A stretch of 64,000 nucleotides of DNA, from NCBI GenBank assembly GCA_031551525.1, contig JAVBNN010000009.1:62001-126000 (forward strand), in the 5' to 3' direction. This document shows, one piece after another, positions 1-8,176 of this stretch (position 1 is its first letter; each line of letters begins with the position of its first letter). Under the pieces are notes generated by a model. It saw nothing but the letters and a program-made list of their open reading frames with translations. It did not search any database and was not told the origin of the DNA. Source of the DNA: JAVBNN01 sp031551525 (lineage in GTDB: Bacteria; Bacillota; Negativicutes; Acidaminococcales; JAISLQ01). A program made the translations under genes and the position numbers.

Positions 1-1065
1 GTATGGAACCTGCGCTGGGAAAAATACCGGCAGGCATACCCGGAACTGGCCAGTGAACTAGCCGCCCGCTGGCAAGGTGATTTTGATGTGCCAGAGGAAT
101 ACCTGCAGAAGTTATTTACCAAAACCGCCAGCACATCTACACGCGAAGCTTCCGGCGTGATATTACAAAAACTGGCGGAAATGCTGCCCGCCCTGTGCGG
201 TGGTTCAGCTGATCTGGCGCCGTCCAATAAAAGTTATATTAACGAAGCGGGAGATTTTTCCGCGGCGACCCCGGAGGGGCGCAACCTGCACTTTGGTGTA
301 CGTGAAGCGGCTATGACCGCTGTCGTCAACGGCATGGCCCTGCATGGCGGTTTTATACCATATGGAGCCACTTTTCTGGTATTTGCCGATTTCATGCGTC
401 CGGCTATTCGGCTGGCCGCACTTATGGGAACACATTCCATATTTGTACTTACCCATGACAGCATAGCAGTCGGCGAAGACGGGCCAACCCACCAACCGAT
501 AGAGCAGGCAATGAGTCTTAGGATAATCCCCGGACTTAACGTACTCCGTCCGGCAGATGCGCTGGAAACCGCCGCCGCTTGGCGTGTGGCGGTAAATGCG
601 CGAAAACCCGTGGCACTTCTTTTGACGCGCCAAAAATTGCCTGTATTGCACGATTATGCCTCAGCAATAGAACAAGGTGCGGGAAAAGGCGGTTACGTCA
701 TAAGCGATTCACCAAAAGCCCGATTGTCGCTTCTTGCTACCGGTTCGGAGGTCAGCCTGGCGCTTTCGGCGCAAAAGGCCCTTAATGCCGAAGGGATAAG
801 CGCCCGGGTGGTATCTTTGCCGTCCTGGGAAATGTTTGATGCACAAAGCGAAGAATACAGGAGCTCGGTTTTGCCGGCTGACATTCCGGCGCTGGCGATA
901 GAAGCTGGTACGCCTATAGGTTGGAGCCGCTATACAGGCAGCGAGAAAAATGTCATAGGGCTCGACCGTTTCGGAGCGTCCGCTCCAGGTGACGTAGTTT
1001 ATGAAAAACTGGGTTTCAGTATTAACAATATATTGGATAAAGCCAGGGAAATACTTGGCAAATAA
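1..1065 (+). CDS. tkt: Transketolase, C-terminal part (5' truncated)
   Basis: The reading frame is open from base 1, so the gene begins outside the window. The visible 354 residues cover the end of the thiamine-diphosphate region, the pyrimidine-binding domain and the C-terminal domain of transketolase. Key segments are the GSADLAPSN stretch, the FGVREAAM stretch that carries the catalytic glutamate, and HDSIAVGEDGPTHQP. The enzyme moves two-carbon ketol units between sugar phosphates in the cytoplasmic pentose phosphate pathway and needs thiamine diphosphate. It lies 27 bases before thiD on the same strand, so cofactor salvage genes follow a cofactor user. The family assignment is firm; the missing N-terminal half cannot be assessed. 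Confidence 0.95.
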   Translation, partial: VWNLRWEKYRQAYPELASELAARWQGDFDVPEEYLQKLFTKTASTSTREASGVILQKLAEMLPALCGGSADLAPSNKSYINEAGDFSAATPEGRNLHFGVREAAMTAVVNGMALHGGFIPYGATFLVFADFMRPAIRLAALMGTHSIFVLTHDSIAVGEDGPTHQPIEQAMSLRIIPGLNVLRPADALETAAAWRVAVNARKPVALLLTRQKLPVLHDYASAIEQGAGKGGYVISDSPKARLSLLATGSEVSLALSAQKALNAEGISARVVSLPSWEMFDAQSEEYRSSVLPADIPALAIEAGTPIGWSRYTGSEKNVIGLDRFGASAPGDVVYEKLGFSINNILDKAREILGK

Positions 1066-1092
1066 TAGTTTTACAGGCGCAAGGAGCAGTTA

Positions 1093-1899
1093 ATGAAAAA
1101 CGTATTGAGCATAGCAGGTTCTGATTGCAGTGGTGGTGCAGGTATCCAGGCCGACCTTAAAACATTCAGTGCGCATGGAGTATTTGGCATGAGCGTAGTG
1201 GTTTCCGTCGTAGCGGAAAATACCAGCAGGGTCATTGATGTACAAGACGTGCGCCCAGATATGATAGAAAAACAAATAGATGCGGTGTTTGAGGATATAC
1301 CGGTGCATGCAGTCAAGATAGGCATGCTTTCCAATGCTGAAAGTATGGCTGCCGTTGCAGGCAAACTGGCCCAATATAAACCGCACAATATAGTTCTTGA
1401 CCCGGTAATGTACGCCAAAAACGGCTGTCCGCTTATGGATCCGTCGGCCATCGACGCGCTTATTGCCAATGTAGTGCCACTAGCTGATATCGTCACACCC
1501 AATATTCCTGAAGCAGAAAAGATGGCCGGAATGGAGATAAAAAATATCGCCGACATGGAAAAAGCCGCAGTTATCATTCGAAATATGGGTTGCGGCAGCG
1601 TTCTCTTAAAAGGCGGGCACGCTGAAGGTGATGCTATAGACGTTCTATTTGACGGGGCTCAATACAACTATTTTTCTGCCAAACGCATAAATACTAAAAA
1701 TACCCATGGCACGGGCTGCACTTACTCATCCGCCATAGCGGCCAATCTCACGCGGGGCCTTTTAAAAGAAGACGCGATCAAACAGGCAAAAAAATACGTC
1801 ACACTGGCAATTGAGCATGCTTTGCCTATCGGCAAGGGCAATGGCCCGACACATCATTTTGTCGAACTATATAAAAAAATGGGCTGGTTAGATGACTGA
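1093..1899 (+). CDS. thiD: Hydroxymethylpyrimidine / HMP-phosphate kinase
   Basis: A 268-residue ribokinase-fold kinase that phosphorylates 4-amino-5-hydroxymethyl-2-methylpyrimidine and then its monophosphate, giving HMP diphosphate for thiamine synthesis. The N-terminal substrate segment [16 protein letters not shown] (from residue 8) and the C-terminal anion-hole motif [12 protein letters not shown] (residues 203-214, with Cys209 at the usual catalytic position) are intact. Length is normal for ThiD. AGGAGC sits a few bases before the ATG. The gene overlaps thiM by 8 bases and forms a salvage set with thiM and thiE. No thiamine diphosphate riboswitch is visible upstream, so control probably comes from the operon promoter outside the window. 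Confidence 0.95.
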   Translation: MKNVLSIAGSDCSGGAGIQADLKTFSAHGVFGMSVVVSVVAENTSRVIDVQDVRPDMIEKQIDAVFEDIPVHAVKIGMLSNAESMAAVAGKLAQYKPHNIVLDPVMYAKNGCPLMDPSAIDALIANVVPLADIVTPNIPEAEKMAGMEIKNIADMEKAAVIIRNMGCGSVLLKGGHAEGDAIDVLFDGAQYNYFSAKRINTKNTHGTGCTYSSAIAANLTRGLLKEDAIKQAKKYVTLAIEHALPIGKGNGPTHHFVELYKKMGWLDD

Positions 1900-2698
1900 T
1901 ATAACACTTTCTGCAGCGGCCTCGCTCCTGGCAAAAGTTCGTACAGTGAGACCTCTCCTGCACCATGTCACAAACCACGTTACATCTTGGTCTAGCGCTT
2001 CCATGGCTCTAGCCTGCGGAGCATCGCCGGTCATGGCCGAAGCTTCGGAAGAATCCACCGAAGTGGCAAAGGTGGCTGATGCTTTGGTGCTGAATTTGGG
2101 AACTATCACGACCGCCAAATATGAAGCAATGCATAAGGCGCTTAAAATGGCAAAGGCCCGCAGCATACCGGTCATATTAGATCCGGTGGGCGTGGGGCTC
2201 ACTTCTTTGCGTGCCGATATGGCTGACGTGCTTTTGATGGCCGGAGTGTCGGTCGTAAGGGGAAACTCTTCCGAACTGGCAGTATTGGCGGGGATCAGGC
2301 CCACCCACACCAGCATTGACGGCGATATCAACCTGTCAGGTAAAGACGCAGCGCAAAAAACAGCAAACAAATACGCTTGCCTGGCAGTCGCTACTGGCGA
2401 AACAGATTATATAAGCGGCGGTGGCGAAACTTATAAAGTGAAAAATGGACATAGCTTATTTGCCAGCATAACAGGTGCGGGCTGTATGACAGATACTCTG
2501 ATAGCAGCTTTTTGTGCCGTCCACCCTGAAGATTTACTATTGCCTACGGTGGCCGCCCTTTTGACTATGGGGGTGTCCGGGGAGCTTGCAGCGGAAAAGG
2601 CTGACGGGCCAGGCAGTTTTACTATGGCTTTATTGGACTCGGTTTATAAGCTGACTGCGGACGATATCATGCAAAGAGGAAAACTGGAGGCTGTGTGA
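1892..2698 (+). CDS. thiM: Hydroxyethylthiazole kinase
   Basis: A 268-residue kinase that phosphorylates 5-(2-hydroxyethyl)-4-methylthiazole during thiamine salvage. Recognisable ThiM features are the N-terminal VRPLLHHVTNHVTS segment, the acidic GASPVMAEASEES stretch, DPVGVG, and the C-terminal SITGAGCMTDTLIAAF motif with the catalytic cysteine. The start codon lies inside the end of thiD (8-base overlap) and the stop overlaps the thiE start, which implies translational coupling across thiD-thiM-thiE. No truncation is seen. With ThiM, ThiD and ThiE together but no thiC or thiG nearby, the local module serves salvage; de novo genes may lie elsewhere. Confidence 0.95.
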   Translation: MTDITLSAAASLLAKVRTVRPLLHHVTNHVTSWSSASMALACGASPVMAEASEESTEVAKVADALVLNLGTITTAKYEAMHKALKMAKARSIPVILDPVGVGLTSLRADMADVLLMAGVSVVRGNSSELAVLAGIRPTHTSIDGDINLSGKDAAQKTANKYACLAVATGETDYISGGGETYKVKNGHSLFASITGAGCMTDTLIAAFCAVHPEDLLLPTVAALLTMGVSGELAAEKADGPGSFTMALLDSVYKLTADDIMQRGKLEAV

Positions 2699-3330
2699 TG
2701 AAAGGATTTAACTGCCGTTTGTATCTTGTGACAGATAACAATAGCTTGGCCGGAAAAGATTTGCTGTTAAGCATAGAAGAAGCTTTGCGGGCGGGGGTGA
2801 CCCTTCTGCAACTGCGTGAAAAAAACATTGGCAGCAAAGATTATTTTGAGTTAGCTTTAGAAGTCAAAAAGTTATGCGATAAATACGGCGTGCCTCTTAT
2901 AATAAATGACCGTGTGGATATTGCCCTGGCCGTAAAAGCCGCCGGGGTGCATATCGGGCAGGAAGACCTTCCGTTGCCGGTTGTGCGGGAACTTTTAGGT
3001 GATGACGCCATCATCGGCGTCACCGCGCACAATGTAGAAGAAGCCTTGCTGGCAGAGAAGCAGGGAGCGGATTATCTTGGTGTGGGCTGTGTTTTCCATA
3101 CGGCCACCAAGCTCGATACAGTGCTTATTGGACTCGACGGACTAAGAAAAATATGCGGTTCCGTCAATATACCGATTGCAGCGATAGGCGGCATATATCC
3201 CGTAAACGCCAGGGAACCCCTCCGGGCGGGAGCTTCCGGTGTAGCGGTAGCCAGAGGCATTTTGGGTGAAGAAGATGTGGCTGGCGCGACCAAACTATTT
3301 CTTTTTTCCTTGCAGGATGGAGATAGATGA
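2698..3330 (+). CDS. thiE: Thiamine-phosphate synthase
   Basis: A TIM-barrel enzyme of 210 residues that joins HMP diphosphate and thiazole phosphate to give thiamine monophosphate. The expected motifs are present in order: TLLQLREKN, IINDRVDIALA, GVTAHN, GVGCVFHTATK and AAIGGI followed by GVAVARGI. Two overlapping starts are possible, GTG at 2695 and ATG at 2698. GGAGG at 2686-2690 gives seven bases of spacing to the ATG, so ATG is preferred and shares one base with the thiM stop (TGATG). The gene completes the salvage module begun by thiD and thiM. Confidence 0.95.
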   Translation: MKGFNCRLYLVTDNNSLAGKDLLLSIEEALRAGVTLLQLREKNIGSKDYFELALEVKKLCDKYGVPLIINDRVDIALAVKAAGVHIGQEDLPLPVVRELLGDDAIIGVTAHNVEEALLAEKQGADYLGVGCVFHTATKLDTVLIGLDGLRKICGSVNIPIAAIGGIYPVNAREPLRAGASGVAVARGILGEEDVAGATKLFLFSLQDGDR

Positions 3331-3348
3331 CGCACATGGAGGCGGAAT

Positions 3349-3885
3349 TTGAAAAAGAACATCGTATTGATCGGCTTCATGGCCACGGGCAAAAGCACTG
3401 CTGGTAAGCTGCTGGCACAAAAAATGGGTATGGATTTTGTCGATACCGATCAGACTATCGTTGAAGAGTACGGCAAGAGCATCGCAGAAATATTTACTGA
3501 ACACGGCGAAGATTTTTTTCGCCAGGCCGAGAGCGCTATCATCGCCAAAACTGCCGGGCGGAGCGGTCAGGTCATCGCTACTGGTGGCGGAGCGGTAGTA
3601 AGAGAAGAAAACTTCAATAATCTGTCCGCCGGAGGATGGATGATATGTCTTATTGCTGCACCGGAGATTATAATAAAGCGCACGGAGCGGGATGAAACGC
3701 GTCCGCTGCTGGCTGACACCGTCCAACGCATGGAAAAAATTGGGCAACTTCTAAAAGAGCGCGCCGTTTGCTACGGCAAAGCGGATTTTTGTGTCGATAC
3801 GGGAGTATATGCCATAGAAGAAGTAGTTGAAGAAATCGAGAGTTTTTTAGCTAAACAAAATTTTTCTGGGAGAAATGATGGATAA
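3349..3885 (+). CDS. aroK: Shikimate kinase
   Basis: A 178-residue NMP-kinase-like enzyme that phosphorylates shikimate in aromatic amino-acid and folate precursor synthesis. The P-loop GFMATGKST (residues 9-17), the shikimate-binding DTD motif in DFVDTDQTIVEEYG, and the GGGAV segment are all visible. The start is TTG, supported by ATGGAGGCG seven bases upstream and by the normal family N-terminus (hydrophobic strand directly before the P-loop). It overlaps larB by 11 bases. No other aro gene is in the window, so the gene appears to ride on this operon rather than on an aromatic cluster. Confidence 0.93.
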   Translation: MKKNIVLIGFMATGKSTAGKLLAQKMGMDFVDTDQTIVEEYGKSIAEIFTEHGEDFFRQAESAIIAKTAGRSGQVIATGGGAVVREENFNNLSAGGWMICLIAAPEIIIKRTERDETRPLLADTVQRMEKIGQLLKERAVCYGKADFCVDTGVYAIEEVVEEIESFLAKQNFSGRNDG

Positions 3886-4630
3886 GCAGGAAATTGTCAA
3901 TATACTGGAAGAATATAAAAATGGCCATATCGGCCCGGATGCGGCCGTTAAAAGGATCGGCGAGAGCGGTTTTGAAGATTTGGGGTTTGCTAAAATCGAC
4001 CACCACAGATCGCTCAGGCAAGGCTTTCCCGAAGTTATATACTGCGAAGGAAAGACCGCCGGACAGGTAGCGGCCATAATGGAAAAACTGGCGGCTAAAA
4101 ACCCCAATGTGTTAGCCAGCCGGGCGGACAACGCCATGTTTGAGGCGGTACAGCGCGTACTGCCGGACGCAGTATACAATGAACAATCGCGCATGATAAT
4201 ACTGGAACGTCAGTCTCTTCCCCGCGACCCTGCGCGTATTATCTCGGTAGTCACAGCCGGCACCAGCGACATACCAGTCGCGGAAGAAGCAGCTCTGACC
4301 GCCGAAATAATGGGCAATCAGGTGGAACGTATATATGACGTAGGTGTAGCAGGTATACATCGCTTATTTGGCAGACTTGAAGATATCAAACAGGCCAATG
4401 TGCTGATCGTAGTAGCTGGCATGGAAGGGGCGCTGGCCAGTGTAGTAGGCGGTCTGGTTGACCGGCCGGTCATAGCGGTGCCGACCAGCGTGGGTTATGG
4501 AGCGAGTTTTGGCGGAGTAGCCGCTCTTTTAGCCATGCTAAACAGTTGTGCAGCTGGTGTTGGTGTGGTAAATATCGACAATGGCTTTGGTGCCGGACGC
4601 TTGGCCAGCATGATAAATAAAACGAGGTGA
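3875..4630 (+). CDS. larB: Nickel-pincer cofactor biosynthesis protein LarB
   Basis: A 251-residue protein with a C-terminal domain related to phosphoribosylaminoimidazole carboxylase (TAGTSDIPVAEEAALTA, then YDVGVAGIHRL and AVPTSVGYGASFGG) and the LarB-specific N-terminal part. LarB carboxylates nicotinic acid adenine dinucleotide and cleaves it, giving pyridinium-3,5-biscarboxylic acid mononucleotide, the first step towards the nickel-pincer cofactor of lactate racemase. It overlaps aroK by 11 bases and is followed three bases later by larC. Older annotations call this family an AIR-carboxylase-related protein; the adjacent larC supports the LarB reading. Confidence 0.9.
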   Translation: MMDKQEIVNILEEYKNGHIGPDAAVKRIGESGFEDLGFAKIDHHRSLRQGFPEVIYCEGKTAGQVAAIMEKLAAKNPNVLASRADNAMFEAVQRVLPDAVYNEQSRMIILERQSLPRDPARIISVVTAGTSDIPVAEEAALTAEIMGNQVERIYDVGVAGIHRLFGRLEDIKQANVLIVVAGMEGALASVVGGLVDRPVIAVPTSVGYGASFGGVAALLAMLNSCAAGVGVVNIDNGFGAGRLASMINKTR

Positions 4631-4633
4631 AAT

Positions 4634-5917
4634 ATGAAGGCGCTTTATGTAGACGCTTTTAGCGGTATAAGCGGCAATATGTTTGTTGGTGGTTTGCTCG
4701 ATTTGGGTCTGCCGGAAGAATATCTCCGCAGTCAATTGGAACTATTGCCTATAGACGGTTACCGTCTGGTAATTGAAAAAACCGATAAATGCGGGATACA
4801 GGCCACTTACTTCAATGTAATCCTGACTGAAAACGGATGCTTTGGCGAACACGAACATACGCATAACCACCATATCCAACATGGACACAGTCACGAACAC
4901 CACGGTCATAATGAGTCTGGGCAGCACAGTCATGCCCATCACCACGGGCACCGCAACCTTCAAGATATTTTAGCGATCATTGAAGGGTCTAAACTGGACA
5001 GTAAGGTCAAAAGTAAAGCTGCGGCTGTTTTTCAAAAACTGGCGGACGCTGAAGGAAAAATCCACGGCAAACCGTCGAACCAGGTGAATTTTCACGAAGT
5101 AGGCGCGATTGACACAATAATCGATATTGTCGGCACGGTTGCCGGATTGGATTATTTGGGTATAGAAAAGATATTTGCAGGGAAAATACGCACGGGTTTT
5201 GGTTTCGTCGATTGCGCGCATGGCCGCATGCCGGTGCCTGCTCCGGCTACAGCGGAACTTCTCTCGGGATTTCCTTTCTACGCTGGCGATATAGAAAAAG
5301 AAATGACGACACCTACTGGTGCCGCCTTGTTAGCCGTTTTGGCAGAAGCGTCTCCTGATCTGCCGGTCGGTTTTGTTGTGGAAAAAACCGCTTATGGAGC
5401 GGGGACGTATGATCTGGCCATACCCAATGCACTAAGGTTGTTTATGTTTGAAGCCTCCGCTCGCGAAATGGGCAGTGGCCTATATGTCCTCGAAACAACT
5501 ATAGATGATATGAATCCGCAACTATACGGGCATGTCATGAATAAAATATTTGCCGCCGGAGCGGCGGATGTCTGGATAACGCCTATTATAATGAAAAAAG
5601 GGCGCCCGGCCTGCAAGATGTCCGCACTGATGGAAGAGAGTCTTCTGGCAGAAGTATCCAAAACAGTATTTATGGAAACATCTTCTCTGGGCGTGCGGTA
5701 TTATCCTGTCATGCGTGAAATAGCAGACCGCCGGACGATGAAAGTAGAACTTTCTTATGGGCAGGTACACGTAAAATTAGGCGAAGTCAACGGGAAAGTA
5801 GTGAATATAGCTCCCGAATTTGATGATTGCAGCCGTTTAGCGGCATTGACCGGCCTTCCGGTCAAACGCATCTGGCAGGAAGCTACGCAAAAAGCTCTGG
5901 AAAAAGAACATTTTTAA
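4634..5917 (+). CDS. larC: Nickel insertion protein LarC
   Basis: A 427-residue LarC (DUF111) protein that inserts nickel into the sulfur-bearing pyridinium mononucleotide to complete the nickel-pincer cofactor. The family N-terminus YVDAFSGISGNM and the NFHEVGAIDTIIDIVG segment are clear. Residues 73-106 form a very histidine-rich stretch that is probably a nickel-binding or storage loop. The two halves, LarC1 and LarC2, are in one continuous frame, whereas Lactobacillus plantarum needs a programmed frameshift to join them. It follows larB directly. Neither larE (sulfur transfer) nor larA (lactate racemase) is in the window. The stop overlaps the 3' end of a convergent small gene by four bases. 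Confidence 0.93.
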   Translation: MKALYVDAFSGISGNMFVGGLLDLGLPEEYLRSQLELLPIDGYRLVIEKTDKCGIQATYFNVILTENGCFGEHEHTHNHHIQHGHSHEHHGHNESGQHSHAHHHGHRNLQDILAIIEGSKLDSKVKSKAAAVFQKLADAEGKIHGKPSNQVNFHEVGAIDTIIDIVGTVAGLDYLGIEKIFAGKIRTGFGFVDCAHGRMPVPAPATAELLSGFPFYAGDIEKEMTTPTGAALLAVLAEASPDLPVGFVVEKTAYGAGTYDLAIPNALRLFMFEASAREMGSGLYVLETTIDDMNPQLYGHVMNKIFAAGAADVWITPIIMKKGRPACKMSALMEESLLAEVSKTVFMETSSLGVRYYPVMREIADRRTMKVELSYGQVHVKLGEVNGKVVNIAPEFDDCSRLAALTGLPVKRIWQEATQKALEKEHF

Positions 5918-6267
5918 CACATAAAAGGCTGGCGGGTATTGTCGTCAGAGAAGACAAAAGCTGGGCTTGGATAGTAAAACTGACAGTATTTGGGTTTGGT
6001 GGTATCCGTGGCAAAGCGCTCCAGCAAAGCAAGGGAAACGGTTTCTTCAAAGTTGAGAAGGCTTTCGGACGTAATATCCGCATCATCTACTATTACGAGC
6101 AGATATGGCGGTACTTCAGGTGCGTCGGGAGGAACTTCGCTCCGTTCGAGGGGCAGTCCCGGTACGATACGTAAAAGGCCTATGGTATTTTTTTCGCTGT
6201 CACATATGGTGCAACGGTAGGTATTGTGATAAAGTGTTTTTGACACGGCAACAGATAGTTTATTCAT
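5914..6267 (-). CDS. Small hypothetical protein, convergent to larC
   Basis: I do not recognise this 117-residue protein. It begins at an ATG (complement of 6265-6267) preceded by AAAGGAG about twelve bases upstream; an in-frame TTG further upstream lies inside that ribosome-binding site and is unlikely. Visible features are a CTIC cysteine pair near residue 20, a proline/glutamate stretch (PLERSEVPPDAPEVPPYL), then an acidic segment ending in aromatic residues and a terminal cysteine. No signal peptide or membrane segment is evident. A sigma-70-like promoter on the same strand at 6308-6336 supports it being a real, separately transcribed gene. Competing frames on the plus strand lack ribosome-binding sites and protein-like composition. 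Confidence 0.6.
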   Translation of the reverse strand: MNKLSVAVSKTLYHNTYRCTICDSEKNTIGLLRIVPGLPLERSEVPPDAPEVPPYLLVIVDDADITSESLLNFEETVSLALLERFATDTTKPKYCQFYYPSPAFVFSDDNTRQPFMC

Positions 6268-6307
6268 ATTAGTAAAATACTCCTTTGGCAAAACAAAAAT
6301 TTTATCA

Positions 6308-6336
6308 ATTATAGCATGTATTTGTCGTACTGTCTA
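6308..6336 (-). promoter_or_regulatory. Promoter of the small convergent gene
   Basis: Read on the minus strand, TAGACA (6331-6336) and TATAAT (6308-6313) are separated by 17 bases. They lie about 40 bases before the proposed ATG at 6267. Spacing and -10 are ideal; the -35 matches five of six consensus bases. Confidence 0.55.
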
Positions 6337-6419
6337 AAATTTTGCCCAGATCTGTTTCTCAAAACAGGCTGGCCATATTATGTTGCAGCATTCATTAATT
6401 CTAAGGCGGAGGATACTTT

Positions 6420-7403
6420 ATGAAAAAAAATTCCCCAATATTAGTTTTTTGCTTGGTGGCAGGCATGTTACTTACTGGTTGCGGAAGCGGAACTAAAACA
6501 GAAACTAAGAAAAACGAGCCTGTTTCCAATAAGCAGCAATATATAAACATAGCCACCGGCAGTACTTCCGGCACTTATTATCCTCTGGGTAGTGCGATCG
6601 CTGAAATACTGAACAAAAACATCGCCGGTGTAAATGCCAGCATTCAGACGACCGGCGCATCAGTAGCCAATATCAACCTTCTCGCCACCGGGCGTGTAGA
6701 TGTTGCTTTTGTGCAAAACGACATAGCGTTTTATGCCGTTAATGGAACAGAGCTGTATAAAGACAAGAAAGTTGTCAATATAAAAGGGTTGGCATCATTG
6801 TATCCGGAAACCATACAGATCATCACCCTTGAAAAGACAGGAATAAAGACACTGGCCGACATAAAAGGCAAGCGCGTGGCAGTCGGCGCCGCGGGAAGTG
6901 GTACCGAGGCGAATGCCAGGCAGATACTGGAAGCATACGGCATAGGCTATGGAGATATAAAAGTCCAATACCTGTCTTTTGGCGAAGCGAGCAGCGCACT
7001 TAAAGATGGTAATGTTGACCTTGCTTTTGTAACAGCCGGTCATCCTACCGCCGCTATCCAGGAGATAGCAAACTTGGAGAAAATGGTGCTTTTGCCTATA
7101 ACGCAAGATAAAGCCGATATTATAATCAAAAAATATCCTTTTTATACCAAAATAGTTATCGGCGGCAATACATATAAAAACCAGACAGGCGAAGTGCCAA
7201 CTGTTGCGGTCATGGCCATGCTGGCTGTTACTGACAAAATGAACGCTGATACAGGTTATAAAGTAGCGCGGGCTATTTTTACCAATACCGACAAGATAAA
7301 AGCCGTGCATACAATCGGACAGAAAATAACCAAAAATACTGCTACCAGTGGCATGTCTATTCCGCTCAATGAAGGCGCCGATAAATTTTATAAGGAAAAA
7401 TGA
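6420..7403 (+). CDS. TAXI-family TRAP transporter solute-binding lipoprotein
   Basis: A 327-residue periplasmic-type receptor of the TRAP-associated extracytoplasmic immunogenic (TAXI) family. It has a lipoprotein signal peptide whose lipobox LLTGC puts the lipidated Cys at residue 21, then the typical TAXI start IATGSTSGTYYPLGSAIAEIL, the VDVAFVQND region, and GKRVAVGAAGSGTEANARQIL. GGCGGAGG precedes the ATG. The receptor would capture an anionic or amino-acid-like solute (some TAXI receptors bind glutamate) and pass it to a TRAP permease. Only a DUF1850 gene follows and no membrane component is present, so the permease must be elsewhere or lost. Substrate cannot be read from the sequence. 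Confidence 0.9.
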   Translation: MKKNSPILVFCLVAGMLLTGCGSGTKTETKKNEPVSNKQQYINIATGSTSGTYYPLGSAIAEILNKNIAGVNASIQTTGASVANINLLATGRVDVAFVQNDIAFYAVNGTELYKDKKVVNIKGLASLYPETIQIITLEKTGIKTLADIKGKRVAVGAAGSGTEANARQILEAYGIGYGDIKVQYLSFGEASSALKDGNVDLAFVTAGHPTAAIQEIANLEKMVLLPITQDKADIIIKKYPFYTKIVIGGNTYKNQTGEVPTVAVMAMLAVTDKMNADTGYKVARAIFTNTDKIKAVHTIGQKITKNTATSGMSIPLNEGADKFYKEK

Positions 7404-7415
7404 AATGGTAATCCT

Positions 7416-7931
7416 ATGTATTTTAAAAAGTACACCGTAGTTTTTTTACTGGTTTTGGCAGGAGTGCTTTATTGGTGTAACCAACTGGCCGTTGTTGTAA
7501 GCTCACAAGAATATGCGGACAAGAAGATAGTATTTCCGGTGACAAAGGGGGCTGTATTGCGTTTTTCCTGGCGGCATTCGGTAAATAAGACATTAGTTGA
7601 AGAATATTTTCATGTAAAAGACGAGAACGAACTGGAACTTTATCTCGTCAGATACGACAGTTACGGGGCGGGCATGCCATTTTTGCCTGAAGAAGGCAAA
7701 TTTGAGCAAAAGAACGGCATGTTTGAACTCGCTATGTCACGTAAATTTGCCAGCATAAAAATGGGTATAGGAGAAGAAGCGCAACTGGAACTATACTATA
7801 ACGGCAATAACATTAGCCTTTACCGCGCTTACGCTCCGGGGAGCCTGATACAGCTGGAAGTAAAAAAACGTTGTCAGGCATATATACAATACGCTGCCGC
7901 GTATTTACAAAAAGCCATAAAACAACTATGA
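7416..7931 (+). CDS. DUF1850 protein, TAXI-TRAP accessory
   Basis: A 171-residue protein with one N-terminal hydrophobic segment (about residues 5-22) that acts as a signal anchor or signal peptide, followed by a soluble domain. The features FSWRHSVNKTLVEEYF and YDSYGAGMPFLPEEG are typical of DUF1850, a family usually encoded between a TAXI receptor and its fused TRAP permease. Its function is not established; the genomic link suggests a role in TRAP assembly or substrate handling. It starts 12 bases after the receptor gene and is followed directly by the cobalamin riboswitch, so the expected permease gene is absent here. Confidence 0.8.
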   Translation: MYFKKYTVVFLLVLAGVLYWCNQLAVVVSSQEYADKKIVFPVTKGAVLRFSWRHSVNKTLVEEYFHVKDENELELYLVRYDSYGAGMPFLPEEGKFEQKNGMFELAMSRKFASIKMGIGEEAQLELYYNGNNISLYRAYAPGSLIQLEVKKRCQAYIQYAAAYLQKAIKQL

Positions 7932-7954
7932 TATTTATATAATTTTCATAAACT

Positions 7955-8100
7955 GTTGCGGATCTTTGCCTCCGGCAAAGAATAAACAGCAAAGCCGGTG
8001 TGATTCCGGCGCAGTCCCGCTGCTGTGATGGCCATTCGGCCAGAGCCAGACACTGTCGCGACAGACCGCTGAACCTACGAGTGATAGGATGGTGGGCAGG
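7955..8100 (+). promoter_or_regulatory. Cobalamin riboswitch aptamer
   Basis: A peripheral hairpin (CTTTGCC/GGCAAAG, 7964-7980) is followed by the aptamer core: GGTGTGATTCCGGCGCAGTC, then CCCGCTGCTGTGATG, and the AGCCAGACACTGTC box. This matches the adenosylcobalamin (B12-box) family closely, with CTGCTG where CCACTG is more common. It lies directly before cobU and a terminator hairpin. It is expected to shut down the cob genes when cobamide is plentiful. The exact ends are approximate. Confidence 0.92.
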
Positions 8101-8117
8101 CATTTTTTGCTATTCCC

Positions 8118-8140
8118 ACCCTTTTATAAGGGTTTTTTTT
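8118..8140 (+). terminator. Riboswitch-controlled terminator before cobU
   Basis: ACCCTT/AAGGGT with a four-base loop, followed by a run of T, forms a compact intrinsic terminator. An alternative pairing exists: GGTGGG (8091-8096) is complementary to CCCACC (8115-8120) and would take the 5' side of this stem, acting as antiterminator. That fits transcriptional control by the upstream B12 aptamer. Confidence 0.8.
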
Positions 8141-8176
8141 ATTAAATAGGATTAATTTGATAAATGGGGAAAAAAG

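Noticed and set aside
205..651. Minus-strand open frame inside tkt (148 residues)
   Set aside because: Fully antisense to a well-conserved enzyme, basic and cysteine-rich composition, no ribosome site.
5827..6220. Plus-strand frames across the end of larC and the following gap
   Set aside because: No ribosome site, composition unlike protein, and the minus-strand gene in the same DNA has a promoter and a ribosome site.
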